This document shows, in pieces, positions 1-8,797 of a stretch of 63,554 nt of DNA. Both the position numbers and the translations under genes were made by a program. Source of the DNA: Acidimicrobiales bacterium (lineage in GTDB: Bacteria > Actinomycetota > Acidimicrobiia > Acidimicrobiales > Aldehydirespiratoraceae); assembly GCA_022425325.1 (NCBI GenBank), contig JAKMFW010000014.1, positions 1-63,554 on the forward strand, written 5' to 3'. Under the pieces are notes generated by a model, which saw only the letters and a program-made list of their open reading frames with translations, made no database searches and was not told the DNA's origin. The stretch's first letter is position 1. Every line of letters starts with the position of its first letter.

Positions 1-58
1 CCGCTCGTTCGATCAATGGGTCACGACGTCGAGCGACGTGACCCCAATCGCTTCAGGC

Positions 59-1474
59 TTAGGAAGCCTTGAAGCAGGGCTCGTACTCCCAGGCGGCAGC
101 CGTCGGGGAGACATAGTCACCCTCGAGGAGGGTGAAGCCACGGTTGGCGTCGTCGTCGGAGACGGTGCCGTCCGGGGTGAAGGCAGCGAGATCGACGTCG
201 TACAGGTAGGTGCCACGAACGATCGCCTCGTTCGCCTCCACGCCCCAGTTCTGGTTCGGGGCGAGACCCTGCAGGTCGACGGTGACCTCGTTGGCCGAGG
301 CCACAATGCCGGCGCGGGTGATGTCACCATTGTCGATGGCGTTCTCGATCACCTGCTGGGCGATGAGACCTTCGATCCAGCTGACGATGTAGACGTCGTC
401 GGCAATGTTGTCGGGGGCGTACTCACGCATGGTGGCGATGAGGTCCTGCATACCGGGCGAGTCACCGATACCCCAGAGCGTGGTGTACGTGCTGTGGGTG
501 TAGGAGGCGTCGAACACCTCGGCGAGGCCGGTAGCCAGGAGGGCCGGGTTCCACGCCGGGCTGTTGCCGGCCCACTGACCGGTGAAGCCCGCAGCAGCAG
601 CGCCACCGATGATTTCGGCGGTCTGGCCTGGGCCGGTGGTCAGCCACACGAAGTCGGCGCCGGACTCGGCGATGCCGGTGACGACCGGCGTCTGGTCAGC
701 ACCAGGAATGACCGCAGCCTCGCCGTCGTAGACGATTTCGAGGCCGAGCGCTTCCGCGGCGATCTTGGCGCCGATGGCACCGTCCTGGCCGTAGTCGCCC
801 GGGAACGAGGCGATGGCCATCTTGTTGCCGAAGGTCTCGCTCATGTAGGTGACACCGTTCATGGCCTCGATGCAGTAGTTGGCCTGCACCTCGAGCACGT
901 TCTGGCCGATCGCCGGATCGGTCCAGCCCGAGTACCAGCTGAGCGGAACGGCCACAAGATCATCTTCGACAAGCGCTTCAGCGATCGCCGCCGTGTGCGG
1001 CGAACCGGTCGAGTTGGTCAGCATGACCACCGAATCATCGCCGTCACCGGCGAAGGCGTCGTAGTTCTCAAGATGGGTCGGCACGTCGTAGGCGTTGTCG
1101 AGCACGACCGGCTCGACGGTCCAGCCGTTGTAGCCACCCTGATCGTTGTAACGCTCCCAGAACACCAGCTGGCCTTCGACGATCACCGTGGTGAGCGCGG
1201 CGAAGGTGCCGGAGAGGTCGGCGTTGAGACCGACGCGGATGACCTTGTTTTCAACGTCAACGCCGGCACCGGTGAGCATCTCACCGCCGGCATCGGCCGT
1301 ACCGTCACCGGCGTCGGCCGTGTCGTCGTCGGAACCCGAATCCGAGTCGGTCGAGGCCGAGTCGGTCGAGGCCGAGTCGCTGCCACTGTCGCTGCTGTCC
1401 TCATCGTCACCGCAGGCAGCGGCAACGAGCGAGAACGCCAGCAACAGCGCAAGGAGAAGGCGCAGTTGCTTCAT
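59..1474 (-). CDS. Branched-chain-type ABC transporter substrate-binding lipoprotein
   Basis: This 471-aa protein begins with a lipoprotein signal peptide (positive start, hydrophobic core, then AAACGDD), so it should be anchored outside the membrane by Cys about 21. An acidic Ser/Asp/Thr linker follows, then a Leu/Ile/Val-binding type fold (Peripla_BP_6) with the typical start 'VIRVGLNADLSGTFA'. The start is supported by GGAGGA about 8 nt upstream. It is the last visible gene of an acyl-CoA synthetase-livH-livM operon, so it should deliver ligand to those permeases. The ligand cannot be read from sequence; the synthetase gene suggests a carboxylic acid rather than an amino acid (inference). 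The two ATPases were not seen and may lie beyond base 1. Confidence 0.9.
   Translation of the reverse strand: MKQLRLLLALLLAFSLVAAACGDDEDSSDSGSDSASTDSASTDSDSGSDDDTADAGDGTADAGGEMLTGAGVDVENKVIRVGLNADLSGTFAALTTVIVEGQLVFWERYNDQGGYNGWTVEPVVLDNAYDVPTHLENYDAFAGDGDDSVVMLTNSTGSPHTAAIAEALVEDDLVAVPLSWYSGWTDPAIGQNVLEVQANYCIEAMNGVTYMSETFGNKMAIASFPGDYGQDGAIGAKIAAEALGLEIVYDGEAAVIPGADQTPVVTGIAESGADFVWLTTGPGQTAEIIGGAAAAGFTGQWAGNSPAWNPALLATGLAEVFDASYTHSTYTTLWGIGDSPGMQDLIATMREYAPDNIADDVYIVSWIEGLIAQQVIENAIDNGDITRAGIVASANEVTVDLQGLAPNQNWGVEANEAIVRGTYLYDVDLAAFTPDGTVSDDDANRGFTLLEGDYVSPTAAAWEYEPCFKAS
1344..1378. repeat. 15-bp tandem repeat inside the lipoprotein linker
   Basis: The unit GAGTCGGTCGAGGCC occurs twice head to tail (1344-1358, 1359-1373) with the start of a third copy. 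It encodes repeated Asp-Ser-Ala-Ser-Thr in the linker between the lipid anchor and the binding domain. Linkers of this kind tolerate repeat-length change, so this is probably slippage-prone spacer with no separate function. Confidence 0.7.
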
Positions 1475-1561
1475 GGGGTTTTCCTCCAGTTGGTTGGACT
1501 CACGATCCCTAATTGGACCGAGATCTGTTGTGGTTGACGAGCGAATGTGGGCAAAAGCCGC

Positions 1562-2854
1562 TTAGTAGCTGAACGGCCAGCGCTTCCAGTAGTTGCGGAT
1601 CTTGACCCAGATGCCGAACACGCCGAGCGGTTCGAAGATCAAAAACACGATGATCAGGACACCGAAGAGGACGATGTTCCAGTCGAACACGGAAAGTGTC
1701 CAGCCGGGAGTCACCGTCGAGGTATTGATGAAGCCGAGATCGCCGCCTTCGGTGAGGATGGTGTCGCCAACGACACCGGTGACGCCGGATTCTTGATCCG
1801 ACAGCCACTTGGTGGCCTCTTCCACGAACTGGGGCATCATGTAAATTAGGAAGGCACCCACGATGGCGCCTGACGTGGTGCCAGCGCCGCCGATCAAGAG
1901 GATGGCGATGAACTCCACGGACAAGAACAGGCCGAAGTCGGTGGCCAGGGTCTGGCCGGAGAGGCCGACAAACAGGGCGCCCGCCACGCCGGCGAAGAAG
2001 GAGCTGATGGCAAAGGCCTGGACCTTGTAGCGGAACTCGGCGATGCCCATGACCTCAGCGGCGATGTCGCGATCGCGGATCGCCTGCCAGGCCCGGCCCG
2101 TGCGGGTGCGGATGAGGTTCTTGGCGAGGAGGGTGAAGCCGATTGCGAGGACGAGGTACAGCAGGTAGCGCTTGCCCTCTTCGGCGATGTCGAACCACAG
2201 CCAGCGGCCGTCGTCCGACATGTTGATGAGCGGATCCTCTTCTTTCCAGAGGCGAATATCGAGCTCGGGAGCCTTCCGGCCGAGGGCCGGCGGACCGGCA
2301 ATCTTTGCTCCCCAGCTGGTGTTGCCGAGGTGGATACCGAGGAAAACGAGGCCGAGCGTCACGATCGCGAGATAGAGACCTCGGAGCTTTACTGCCACCG
2401 GTGAGACGAGGATGCCGATGAGGGCAGCGGCAACACCTGCTCCGGGCAACCACACCCAGATCGGGAGGCTGTGACCCCAGGTGGTGCTGCCCGAGGCGCT
2501 GCCCAGGTAGGTGGCGGTGCACGCACCAACCCCCATGAAGAAGGCATGGCCGAGCGAGACCTGGCCAGCCACACCGCTGAGCAGGTTGAGGCCGTGGGCG
2601 GCGATGACCAGCATCAGCACCTTTGTGGAAGCGCGGATCCACTCGCCATCGCCGAGGAAGCGAAACAGCGGGAGACCGTCGCCGATGAGCGGCAGCCAGC
2701 TGAGCCCGGGGATGTCGTCGTTGAGAACGGGGATCGAGAACGGCAGGAGGAAGAGCTGGACGATGAAGAAGGCCATGAGCGCCTTCTGCGTCCAAGTCGG
2801 CAGGATCTGGGTCTCGGATTCGTAGGAGGTGTAGAGATTGGGTCGCTTGTACAT
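1562..2854 (-). CDS. livM: Branched-chain amino acid-type ABC permease LivM
   Basis: This 430-aa multi-pass membrane protein is the second permease of a Liv/HAAT-type importer. The family signature 'GLNLLSGVAGQVSLGHAFFMGVG' region is present near residue 95, and the loop 'RTGRAWQAIRDRDIAAEVMG' matches the ATPase-contacting segment. It is longer than usual LivM (about 330 aa) because of an N-terminal extension and an extra hydrophilic loop after 'LGNTSWGAK' containing 'LWKEEDPLINMSDDGRWLW'. It lies 14 nt downstream of livH and 87 nt upstream of the binding-protein gene. Substrate is unknown. Confidence 0.92.
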   Translation of the reverse strand: MYKRPNLYTSYESETQILPTWTQKALMAFFIVQLFLLPFSIPVLNDDIPGLSWLPLIGDGLPLFRFLGDGEWIRASTKVLMLVIAAHGLNLLSGVAGQVSLGHAFFMGVGACTATYLGSASGSTTWGHSLPIWVWLPGAGVAAALIGILVSPVAVKLRGLYLAIVTLGLVFLGIHLGNTSWGAKIAGPPALGRKAPELDIRLWKEEDPLINMSDDGRWLWFDIAEEGKRYLLYLVLAIGFTLLAKNLIRTRTGRAWQAIRDRDIAAEVMGIAEFRYKVQAFAISSFFAGVAGALFVGLSGQTLATDFGLFLSVEFIAILLIGGAGTTSGAIVGAFLIYMMPQFVEEATKWLSDQESGVTGVVGDTILTEGGDLGFINTSTVTPGWTLSVFDWNIVLFGVLIIVFLIFEPLGVFGIWVKIRNYWKRWPFSY

Positions 2855-2868
2855 GAGTCCGTCCCTCC

Positions 2869-3933
2869 TCAGACCCGGCGGATCTCGGGCGTACCGAACA
2901 GGCCATAGGGCCGAATGAGCAGGCCGATCATCATGACGACGTAGGGGACGATGATGGGGTAGCCAGCACCGAGGATGTCGGTCTCGCCGGCGGCGTACTG
3001 GCCGGCGAAGATCTCAGCAGCGCCGACGATCAGACCGCCGAACAGGGCACCAGTTGCGGAGTCGAGACCGCCGAGGATCACGGCCGGCAACGCTCGGAAG
3101 GCGATGTTGGCCGTTTCACTGTCGACCGCCAGCGACTGCTTCACCGGTGGCTGGGTGGCGAACACACCGCCGATCATGGCGAGCACTGCGCCTGCGGCCC
3201 AGGCGATGGCGAACACCCGACCCACATTGATGCCTTGGGCCATGGCTGCTTCCTGGTCGAAGGCCACGGCCCGCATCGCGATGCCGAGGCGGCTTCGATA
3301 GAAGATGAAGACCGCCACAAAGGCAATGGCCGCCGTGACCATCGCAGCGATGATCGAGTAGTTGATCGTCTCTTTGCCGACTTGGAATCCGTCGATGCCC
3401 CAGGGAACCTTGACGTTGCGGAACTCGACCTTCACCGTGTCGTTGTTGAACACGCGGAGTGCGATCTCGAGCCCGAGTGTGATCACCGCCACCGAGAACA
3501 ACGGCTGACCGACCATCGGACGGATCGTCAGGCGTTCAATCACCAAGCCGAGGATGGCGGCGAAGACCATGGCGAGAACGAGGCTCACGCCCCAGTGGAA
3601 CCAGTCCGGGCCGGGAAGGCTGTTGATCGGGTTGTCGATCGTGGTGAACGGGATGTGATCGTCGGCCACGGCGAATGACAAAAACAACGCGCCCGACACC
3701 GCGAGTGCGCCTTGGGCGAAGTTGACGGTCTGCGTGGCCTTAAAGATGAGCACGAAGCCGAGCGCCACGATGGCGTAGGTCGAGCCCATCCCGAGTGATC
3801 GCATCAAGGTCGCAAAGAAAATCTCCGGATTGTTGAAGAGCTGCATGACCAAGAAGATCGTGATCGGGACCATGATCCCGAACAAGAACATCAAGGCGGG
3901 CTCCTGTCGGAGCTTCAACAGGAAGTTGTTCAC
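2869..3933 (-). CDS. livH: Branched-chain amino acid-type ABC permease LivH
   Basis: This 354-aa integral membrane protein has the LivH pattern: 'GSTYAIVALGFVLIFKATQTVN' early, 'MRAVAFDQEAAMAQGINV' for the cytoplasmic coupling loop, and a glycine-rich C-terminal half ('AVILGGLDSATGALFGGLIVG'). It starts with GTG that overlaps the TGA of the upstream acyl-CoA synthetase (GTGA), which suggests translational coupling. It should pair with LivM as the channel of the importer whose binding lipoprotein is encoded downstream. Confidence 0.92.
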   Translation of the reverse strand: MNNFLLKLRQEPALMFLFGIMVPITIFLVMQLFNNPEIFFATLMRSLGMGSTYAIVALGFVLIFKATQTVNFAQGALAVSGALFLSFAVADDHIPFTTIDNPINSLPGPDWFHWGVSLVLAMVFAAILGLVIERLTIRPMVGQPLFSVAVITLGLEIALRVFNNDTVKVEFRNVKVPWGIDGFQVGKETINYSIIAAMVTAAIAFVAVFIFYRSRLGIAMRAVAFDQEAAMAQGINVGRVFAIAWAAGAVLAMIGGVFATQPPVKQSLAVDSETANIAFRALPAVILGGLDSATGALFGGLIVGAAEIFAGQYAAGETDILGAGYPIIVPYVVMMIGLLIRPYGLFGTPEIRRV

Positions 3934-5798
3934 GTGTACATGTCCTCGATCAAGTCACCGAACATCTCGTCCATTGCGCTTCGCTTGAGCTTCTGCGTGG
4001 CAGTGAGTTCGCCGTCTTCGTGATCGAGTTCCTTCGGAATCATGCGGAACTTCCGCACGTTCTCGACTCGGGCGAACTTCTCGTTGGTCTCATTGACGAC
4101 ACCCTGGATCAGCTCAATCACTTCCGGCTTCTCGGTGAGATCGCGGTAGGTCGTGTACGGGATGTTGTTGCGCAACGCCCAGTCACCGACGGTCTCCATC
4201 TCGATGGCGATCAGGGCCGAAAGGAACTTGCGGCCATCACCGATCACCATCGCTTCCTTGACGAACATCGACGTCTTCAGTGAGTTCTCGATCTCCGACG
4301 GCGAGATGTTCTTCCCGCCCGAGGTGATGATGATGTGCTTGATGCGGTCGACGATCTTGACGTGGGTGCCATCAACCCACTCACCGACATCGCCAGTCAT
4401 GAGCCAGCCGTCCTCGGTGAAGGTTTCGGCGGTCTTGCCGGGCTTGTTCCAGTAGCCGACAAACACCCCGGGGTGCTTGGTCTGGATCTCACCGGTCTCG
4501 GGGTCGAGACGCAGCCCGATGCCGGCATAGGGCTCCCCCACGGTGCCGAGCTTGTTGCGGCCGGCAAAATTGCAGGTGGCAACGGCAGAGTTCTCGGTCA
4601 TGCCGTAGAGCTCGAAGACGGGCACACCGATACCCATGAAGAACTCAAGAACCTCGGGGGCGATGGCCGCCGCGCCGGACGCCGAATACCGGCAGCGGCG
4701 CAGGCCGATGCGCTCCTTGATCGCCCGGAAGACCAGCGGTTCGCCGATCCACGAGAGCACCCGGCTCTTGGCAGTGTGGTTGCCACCGTTTCTGGCCTTC
4801 TCTTTGCCGATCGTTCGGGCCAGCCGGATCCCGAGGTTGAAGAGGGCCTTCTTGAACCGGGTGGCGTCATTGCCACGGATGTGGACGCCGGCGTAGAGGC
4901 GCTCCCAGATACGGGGAACGGCGAAGAACACGGTCGGTTGAATTTCCCGAAGGTTCAACGTCACGGTGTCGATCGACTCCGCGAAATTGAGCGACGGGCC
5001 AGCTGTACACATGTTCCAGGTCGAGAAGATGCGCTCGGCGACGTGGCACAGCGGAAGGTAGGTGAGGATGAGATCGTCGGGGCCAGGGCTTCGGCCGTCG
5101 GGCACGCGATCGGAGTTGTTGATGATCTTCTCCATTGCGTACGCGGCGTTCGCGTTGGAGAGCATGGCGCCCTTCGGCGGACCGGTGGTGCCCGAGGTGT
5201 AGACGAGCGTCATGATGTCATCGGGGGTGGCCTCCGACATCAGCTTCTCGACAGCACCAGGGTTGGCCTCGCGATGCTGACGCCCGAGCTCGAGGAAGTC
5301 GTCCCAGAACATCAGGCGTTCGTCGGTGTAGTCGCCGAAACCGCGCGGCTCGGAGTAGAGGATGCGCTGGATCGCGCTGCCGACCTCGGGACCGATCTCC
5401 AGGACCTTGTCGGCCTGTTCCTGATCCTCGGCAAAGAAGACCTTGGGCGTGCAGTCGCCGACCAGGTACTCGACCTCGGCGGACGGGTTGGTCGGGTACA
5501 GCCCGACCGTGATCCCTCGAACGGCGACCGTGGCGAGATCGAGGATGATCCACTCGGGGTTGTCCTCGGAGTGAATGGCGACTCGGTCCCCTACCTCGAG
5601 GCCGGTGGCGAGCAGGCCGTGGGCGGCGGTCTCGATCAGGTCCCAGGTCTGTGCCCAGTTGTATTCCTGCCAGATGCCGAAGTCCTTCTCTCGCATCGCG
5701 ACCTTGCCGGGCATGGTGAGCGCCCAGTTCCGTGCGAGTGATGCGACGGTCTTCGTTCCCGTCGTCGTCGAGGACATTTCCTCGATCATTGCGGCCAT
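3930..5798 (-). CDS. Long-chain acyl-CoA synthetase (AMP-forming)
   Basis: A 622-aa ANL-superfamily enzyme that should activate a carboxylic acid to its CoA thioester through an acyl-adenylate. The P-loop 'YTSGTTGPPKGA' lies near residue 200, followed by 'ELYGMTENSA', 'WLMTGDVGEW' and the hinge/A8 region 'IVDRIKHIIITSGGKNISP'. Length and the long insertion before the A5 motif match bacterial FadD15-type long-chain synthetases. I chose ATG 5798 over an upstream TTG because GGGGGGAAG lies 7 nt before it. Its stop overlaps livH by 4 nt, so it is the first visible gene of the transport operon and presumably activates the imported acid. Acid specificity is unknown. Confidence 0.9.
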   Translation of the reverse strand: MAAMIEEMSSTTTGTKTVASLARNWALTMPGKVAMREKDFGIWQEYNWAQTWDLIETAAHGLLATGLEVGDRVAIHSEDNPEWIILDLATVAVRGITVGLYPTNPSAEVEYLVGDCTPKVFFAEDQEQADKVLEIGPEVGSAIQRILYSEPRGFGDYTDERLMFWDDFLELGRQHREANPGAVEKLMSEATPDDIMTLVYTSGTTGPPKGAMLSNANAAYAMEKIINNSDRVPDGRSPGPDDLILTYLPLCHVAERIFSTWNMCTAGPSLNFAESIDTVTLNLREIQPTVFFAVPRIWERLYAGVHIRGNDATRFKKALFNLGIRLARTIGKEKARNGGNHTAKSRVLSWIGEPLVFRAIKERIGLRRCRYSASGAAAIAPEVLEFFMGIGVPVFELYGMTENSAVATCNFAGRNKLGTVGEPYAGIGLRLDPETGEIQTKHPGVFVGYWNKPGKTAETFTEDGWLMTGDVGEWVDGTHVKIVDRIKHIIITSGGKNISPSEIENSLKTSMFVKEAMVIGDGRKFLSALIAIEMETVGDWALRNNIPYTTYRDLTEKPEVIELIQGVVNETNEKFARVENVRKFRMIPKELDHEDGELTATQKLKRSAMDEMFGDLIEDMYT

Positions 5799-5959
5799 TC
5801 GTGCTTCCCCCCGGTCGACGTAGGCGGTGAGCAATCTAGGTGTCCCGATCGGAGATGGTCAAGGCTTTGACGAGTTGGCCGTGGGCCAACTCGGGGTGAC
5901 GATCTGCACCGAGTCGGACGCGTCGCAGAACACCCCCCAGGTCGGCGCACTTCCGCCCT

Positions 5960-6745
5960 TCAGCCCGGCTGTTCGATGGCCGTGACCCGCTGGAGCCGAC
6001 GACGGTGACCGGGGTAGTCGTTCATCGCGTAATGCACGGTCGTGCGGTTGTCCCACAGCACCACCTGGCCGGTTTCCCAACGGACCCGGACCTGGAACTC
6101 GGGTCGGGTCTGGTGGGCGAAGAGGAACGAGAGGAGGGCATCGCTCTCTTCGCGCTCTAGCTCCTCAATTCGGATTACGAACGCCGGATTGACGTACAGC
6201 GCCCGGCGACCACTGCGAGGGTGGACGCGGGCGACCGGGTGCGTCGCGGCCGTCGACGGACCCTCCTCGTTCTCCGGGTAGACGTGCGTAGCGGTGAGTT
6301 CGGAAACCCACGCCTGGAGACGCGGTGACAGCCGATCGAAGGCGAGGGCGGTATTTGCGAACAGCGTGTCGCCCCCGATCGGCGGCAGCTCGCGTGCATG
6401 CAGGATCGATACGGCGGCAGGGGGCGACGTGAAGGAGATGTCGCAGTGCCAGAACTCGCCACCGAAGGTCTCCGTTTCTTCGGGCTCCTTGATCACCTGA
6501 AGGATCGCAGGGTGTTCGGGGATGGCGTCGATGAACGGATGCACGTACGGGTCCCCGAACGACTCACCGACACGAACATGGTCGGCCACCGAGAACTCGT
6601 CTTGTCCAGACACGACGAGGACGTGGTGCTCGTCGAGCAGATTCTGCAGCGCGCCGAGTTCGACGTCGCCGGCGTCGGTCAGGCGGACGCCGTCGATGCG
6701 CGCGCCGAGCGACGCAGCAAGCGGCGTGACGGTCCAGTCGTTCAC
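5960..6745 (-). CDS. TauD/TfdA-family Fe(II)/2-oxoglutarate dioxygenase
   Basis: This 261-aa protein has the TauD fold signatures: His100-x-Asp102 in 'FWHCDISF' for iron, distal His about 238 in 'WDNRTTVHYA', and a downstream Arg in 'HRRRLQRVTA' for 2-oxoglutarate. It should hydroxylate a small substrate with release of CO2 and succinate. The 'GGDTLF' turn is typical of the alkylsulfonate/taurine and 2,4-D dioxygenase group. It starts with GTG 6745. It stands alone between the transport operon and the divergent photolyase-like gene, so context does not reveal the substrate. The 251-bp gap upstream (6746-6996) shows no gene I can support. Confidence 0.87.
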   Translation of the reverse strand: MNDWTVTPLAASLGARIDGVRLTDAGDVELGALQNLLDEHHVLVVSGQDEFSVADHVRVGESFGDPYVHPFIDAIPEHPAILQVIKEPEETETFGGEFWHCDISFTSPPAAVSILHARELPPIGGDTLFANTALAFDRLSPRLQAWVSELTATHVYPENEEGPSTAATHPVARVHPRSGRRALYVNPAFVIRIEELEREESDALLSFLFAHQTRPEFQVRVRWETGQVVLWDNRTTVHYAMNDYPGHRRRLQRVTAIEQPG

Positions 6746-6996
6746 GGCGTCAGTCCACCCGGCCCGACCGCGCGATGCAAGGCTCAGACCGCACGATCAG
6801 CCAGACTCTGCAGCGATGCGCGTCGACCGCGACGGCGCCATGGCAGCGACGAGAGCGGCCGACAAGCGGCGCGGCGCCGGTCTGCGACGCGATCGAACGC
6901 GCAACCCGACAGAACTGATTCGGAGACGTCGAAGTCCGCCGACGGTTCCAGCCGCCGCAGTGGGCACAGGCCACCCTGCGCTGCCACTGTGATCAG

Positions 6997-8193
6997 GTGG
7001 CGATACTCCCCCTCCCCTCCCCGACGCGCAACGCGGTCGAGACCTGGATTGACGACCATCTCGGCCACCTCTTCGACGGTCCGGCGATCGGCTCTCCTGC
7101 CTTTCGTGGGGGTCAACGGTCCGCTGATGCGGCCCTCGCCGCGTTCGATGTTCGCGGGTACGCCGCAAGTCGAAACGAGGTCGCGCCGATCGAGCGCCGG
7201 GGCGCTTCCCGTCTCTCTCCCTACATCCGCCATGGGTTGCTACCGCTACCCGAGGTCTGGAGGGCCGTCGCCGGCAGACCCAACCGCGATGTGGAGAAGT
7301 TCCGCGACGAATTGCTATGGCAGGAGTACAGCCGCCATTGGTACGCCCGCCTGGGGCGAGCCACCGCCGATCCGGTCCGCAACGCTCCGACCGACGTCCG
7401 GCCCGGCGACGGATGGGACCGCATGTTGCCGTGCCTCAACGCCGTGGTCGGCGAGCTCGAGCAGGACGGCTGGCTCGTCAACCAGACCCGCATGTGGCTC
7501 GCTGGCGACTGGACCGTGCGCCACGGTCAGGACTGGCGTCGAGGCGAAGACCGTTTCTTTCGCCATCTGCTCGACGGCTCCCGGGCGGCGAACCGGCTCG
7601 GCTGGCAGTGGACCACCGGCGTCGGCTCGAACAAGCCCTATGGCTTCAGCCGCTGGCAGGTCGAGAAGCGAGCACCGGGGCTGTGCCATCGCTGCCCGCA
7701 CCGTGACGCCTGCCCGATCGACGACTGGCCCGACGAGCCGTCGTTCGTCTCGGTCGACTGGCCTGCAGAAGTCGACCTCACCGGACCAGACGAGATCGTC
7801 ACCCACGCAGCACCCGACACCGTCTGGCTGACGGCAGAGTCGTTGGGCACGGCCGACCCTGCCCTCTCGCTCAATGCGGGCCTGCCGGCGGTTTTCGTCT
7901 TCGACGAGCCGCTGCTCGCCCGTCTGCGCCTCGACAGCAAGCGACTGGTGTTCCTCACCGAGACGCTCGCTGAACTCGCCGAGGGTCACGATCTGGAGCT
8001 CCGGCTCGGCGACCCGGTCGACGAACTCGTCGGGCGCAGCCTCGCCGTCACCCATGCCCCCGTGCCCGGCTTTGCTGATCGAGCATCGGTGATCCGCCCC
8101 GCCGAAGTTCACCCGTGGCCGTGGCTTCGAAAGCCGAGGCCGGGGTCGGTGCGGTCGTTCAGCGCCTGGCGCAAGAAGGTCGATCGGCGATGA
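6997..8193 (+). CDS. Photolyase/cryptochrome FAD-binding protein with apparently permuted domains
   Basis: A 398-aa protein. Residues about 10-225 are the helical FAD-binding domain of DNA photolyases: 'GASRLSPYIRHG', 'ELLWQEYSRHWY', 'DGWLVNQTRMWLAG', 'DWRRGEDRFFRHLLDGSRAAN', 'LGWQW'. Normal photolyases carry an alpha/beta antenna domain before this. Here it is absent at the N terminus, but residues about 275-398 ('VWLTAESLGTADPAL', 'LPAVFVFDEPLL', 'RLVFLTETLAELAE', 'LELRLGDPVDELV') resemble that antenna domain, implying circular permutation. A Cys cluster (C230, C233, C239) lies at the junction. The start is GTG; its TGA overlaps the next ATG. Role: light-dependent repair or photoreception, not settled by sequence. 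Confidence 0.85.
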   Translation: MAILPLPSPTRNAVETWIDDHLGHLFDGPAIGSPAFRGGQRSADAALAAFDVRGYAASRNEVAPIERRGASRLSPYIRHGLLPLPEVWRAVAGRPNRDVEKFRDELLWQEYSRHWYARLGRATADPVRNAPTDVRPGDGWDRMLPCLNAVVGELEQDGWLVNQTRMWLAGDWTVRHGQDWRRGEDRFFRHLLDGSRAANRLGWQWTTGVGSNKPYGFSRWQVEKRAPGLCHRCPHRDACPIDDWPDEPSFVSVDWPAEVDLTGPDEIVTHAAPDTVWLTAESLGTADPALSLNAGLPAVFVFDEPLLARLRLDSKRLVFLTETLAELAEGHDLELRLGDPVDELVGRSLAVTHAPVPGFADRASVIRPAEVHPWPWLRKPRPGSVRSFSAWRKKVDRR

Positions 8194-8564
8194 GTGGGGG
8201 TCCCGGCGACATCAAGATCTGTGCCTCCTGCGGACGGGCGATGGCCTGGCGCAAGGCGTGGGCAAAGAACTGGGCCGACGTCCGCTACTGCTCGAGCGCC
8301 TGCCGTAGTCGCAAGCTGAAAGCGGTCGACCACGACCTCGAAGCCGCCATCCTCCGCCTGCTCTCTCAACGGTCGGGCGGGGCCACGATCTGTCCAAGCG
8401 AAGCGGCCAAGGCCGTCGAGGCCGACGACTGGCGATCGCTGATGGAACCCGCCCGGTCCGCAGCCCGGCGACTCGTCGCCTCCGGCGACGTCGTGATCAC
8501 GCAACAGGGGGCGGTCGTCGACCCATCGTCCGCCAAGGGCCCGATCAGGATCCGGCGAGCATGA
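8190..8564 (+). CDS. DUF2256-DUF3253 fusion protein
   Basis: This 124-aa protein has an N-terminal zinc-finger-like DUF2256 (C11-x2-C14, then C34-x3-C38, with 'MAWRKAWAKNWADVRYCSSACR') and a C-terminal DUF3253 of winged-helix character ('TICPSEAAKAVEADDWRSLM', 'VVDPSSAKGPIRIRR'). ATG 8190 overlaps the photolyase-like TGA (ATGA), so I prefer it to the longer in-frame start upstream. As I recall, DUF2256 genes often sit beside photolyase or cryptochrome genes, which supports a shared role here. No biochemical function is established that I can name. Confidence 0.85.
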   Translation: MSGGPGDIKICASCGRAMAWRKAWAKNWADVRYCSSACRSRKLKAVDHDLEAAILRLLSQRSGGATICPSEAAKAVEADDWRSLMEPARSAARRLVASGDVVITQQGAVVDPSSAKGPIRIRRA

Positions 8565-8779
8565 GTGACACCGACCTCGGACTCGACGGCGAGACGCACC
8601 TCGACGACGACGCCAACGATCGGGTGCACCACCACGCACGCGTCGGGGACGAACATCCGCAGGGGTCTGATGGTTCGTTCACAACGCTGTGCGGACTCCG
8701 GATCACGCCCCGCCCCGACGCAGGGAAGCTCCCATGCTGTCCGATGTGCGCGCTTGTGATGGGCCGCCCCTGTCGGTGA
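8561..8779 (+). CDS. Small cysteine-rich protein, third gene of photolyase-like operon
   Basis: A 72-aa acidic N-terminus (residues 1-40, many Asp and His) precedes a Cys-rich tail with C44, C59, C60, C63 and C71 in 'TLCGLRITP' and 'LPCCPMCALVMG'. The tail resembles a small metal-binding knuckle and faintly resembles DUF3039-type proteins, but I do not recognise the family with certainty. Its ATG overlaps the preceding TGA by the ATGA arrangement, like the gene before it, which is the best evidence that it is real and cotranslated. Confidence 0.6.
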   Translation: MSDTDLGLDGETHLDDDANDRVHHHARVGDEHPQGSDGSFTTLCGLRITPRPDAGKLPCCPMCALVMGRPCR

Positions 8780-8797
8780 GCAGCCCGGCGGCGGGTG

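Noticed and set aside
5799-5834. TTG 5834 as the start of the acyl-CoA synthetase
   Set aside because: The additional 12 residues are not family-like, and ATG 5798 has a strong GGGGGGAAG site at proper distance.
6746-6996. A small gene in the 251-bp gap between TauD and the photolyase-like gene
   Set aside because: Open frames there are Arg-rich overlaps of neighbouring genes with no plausible start and no recognisable product.
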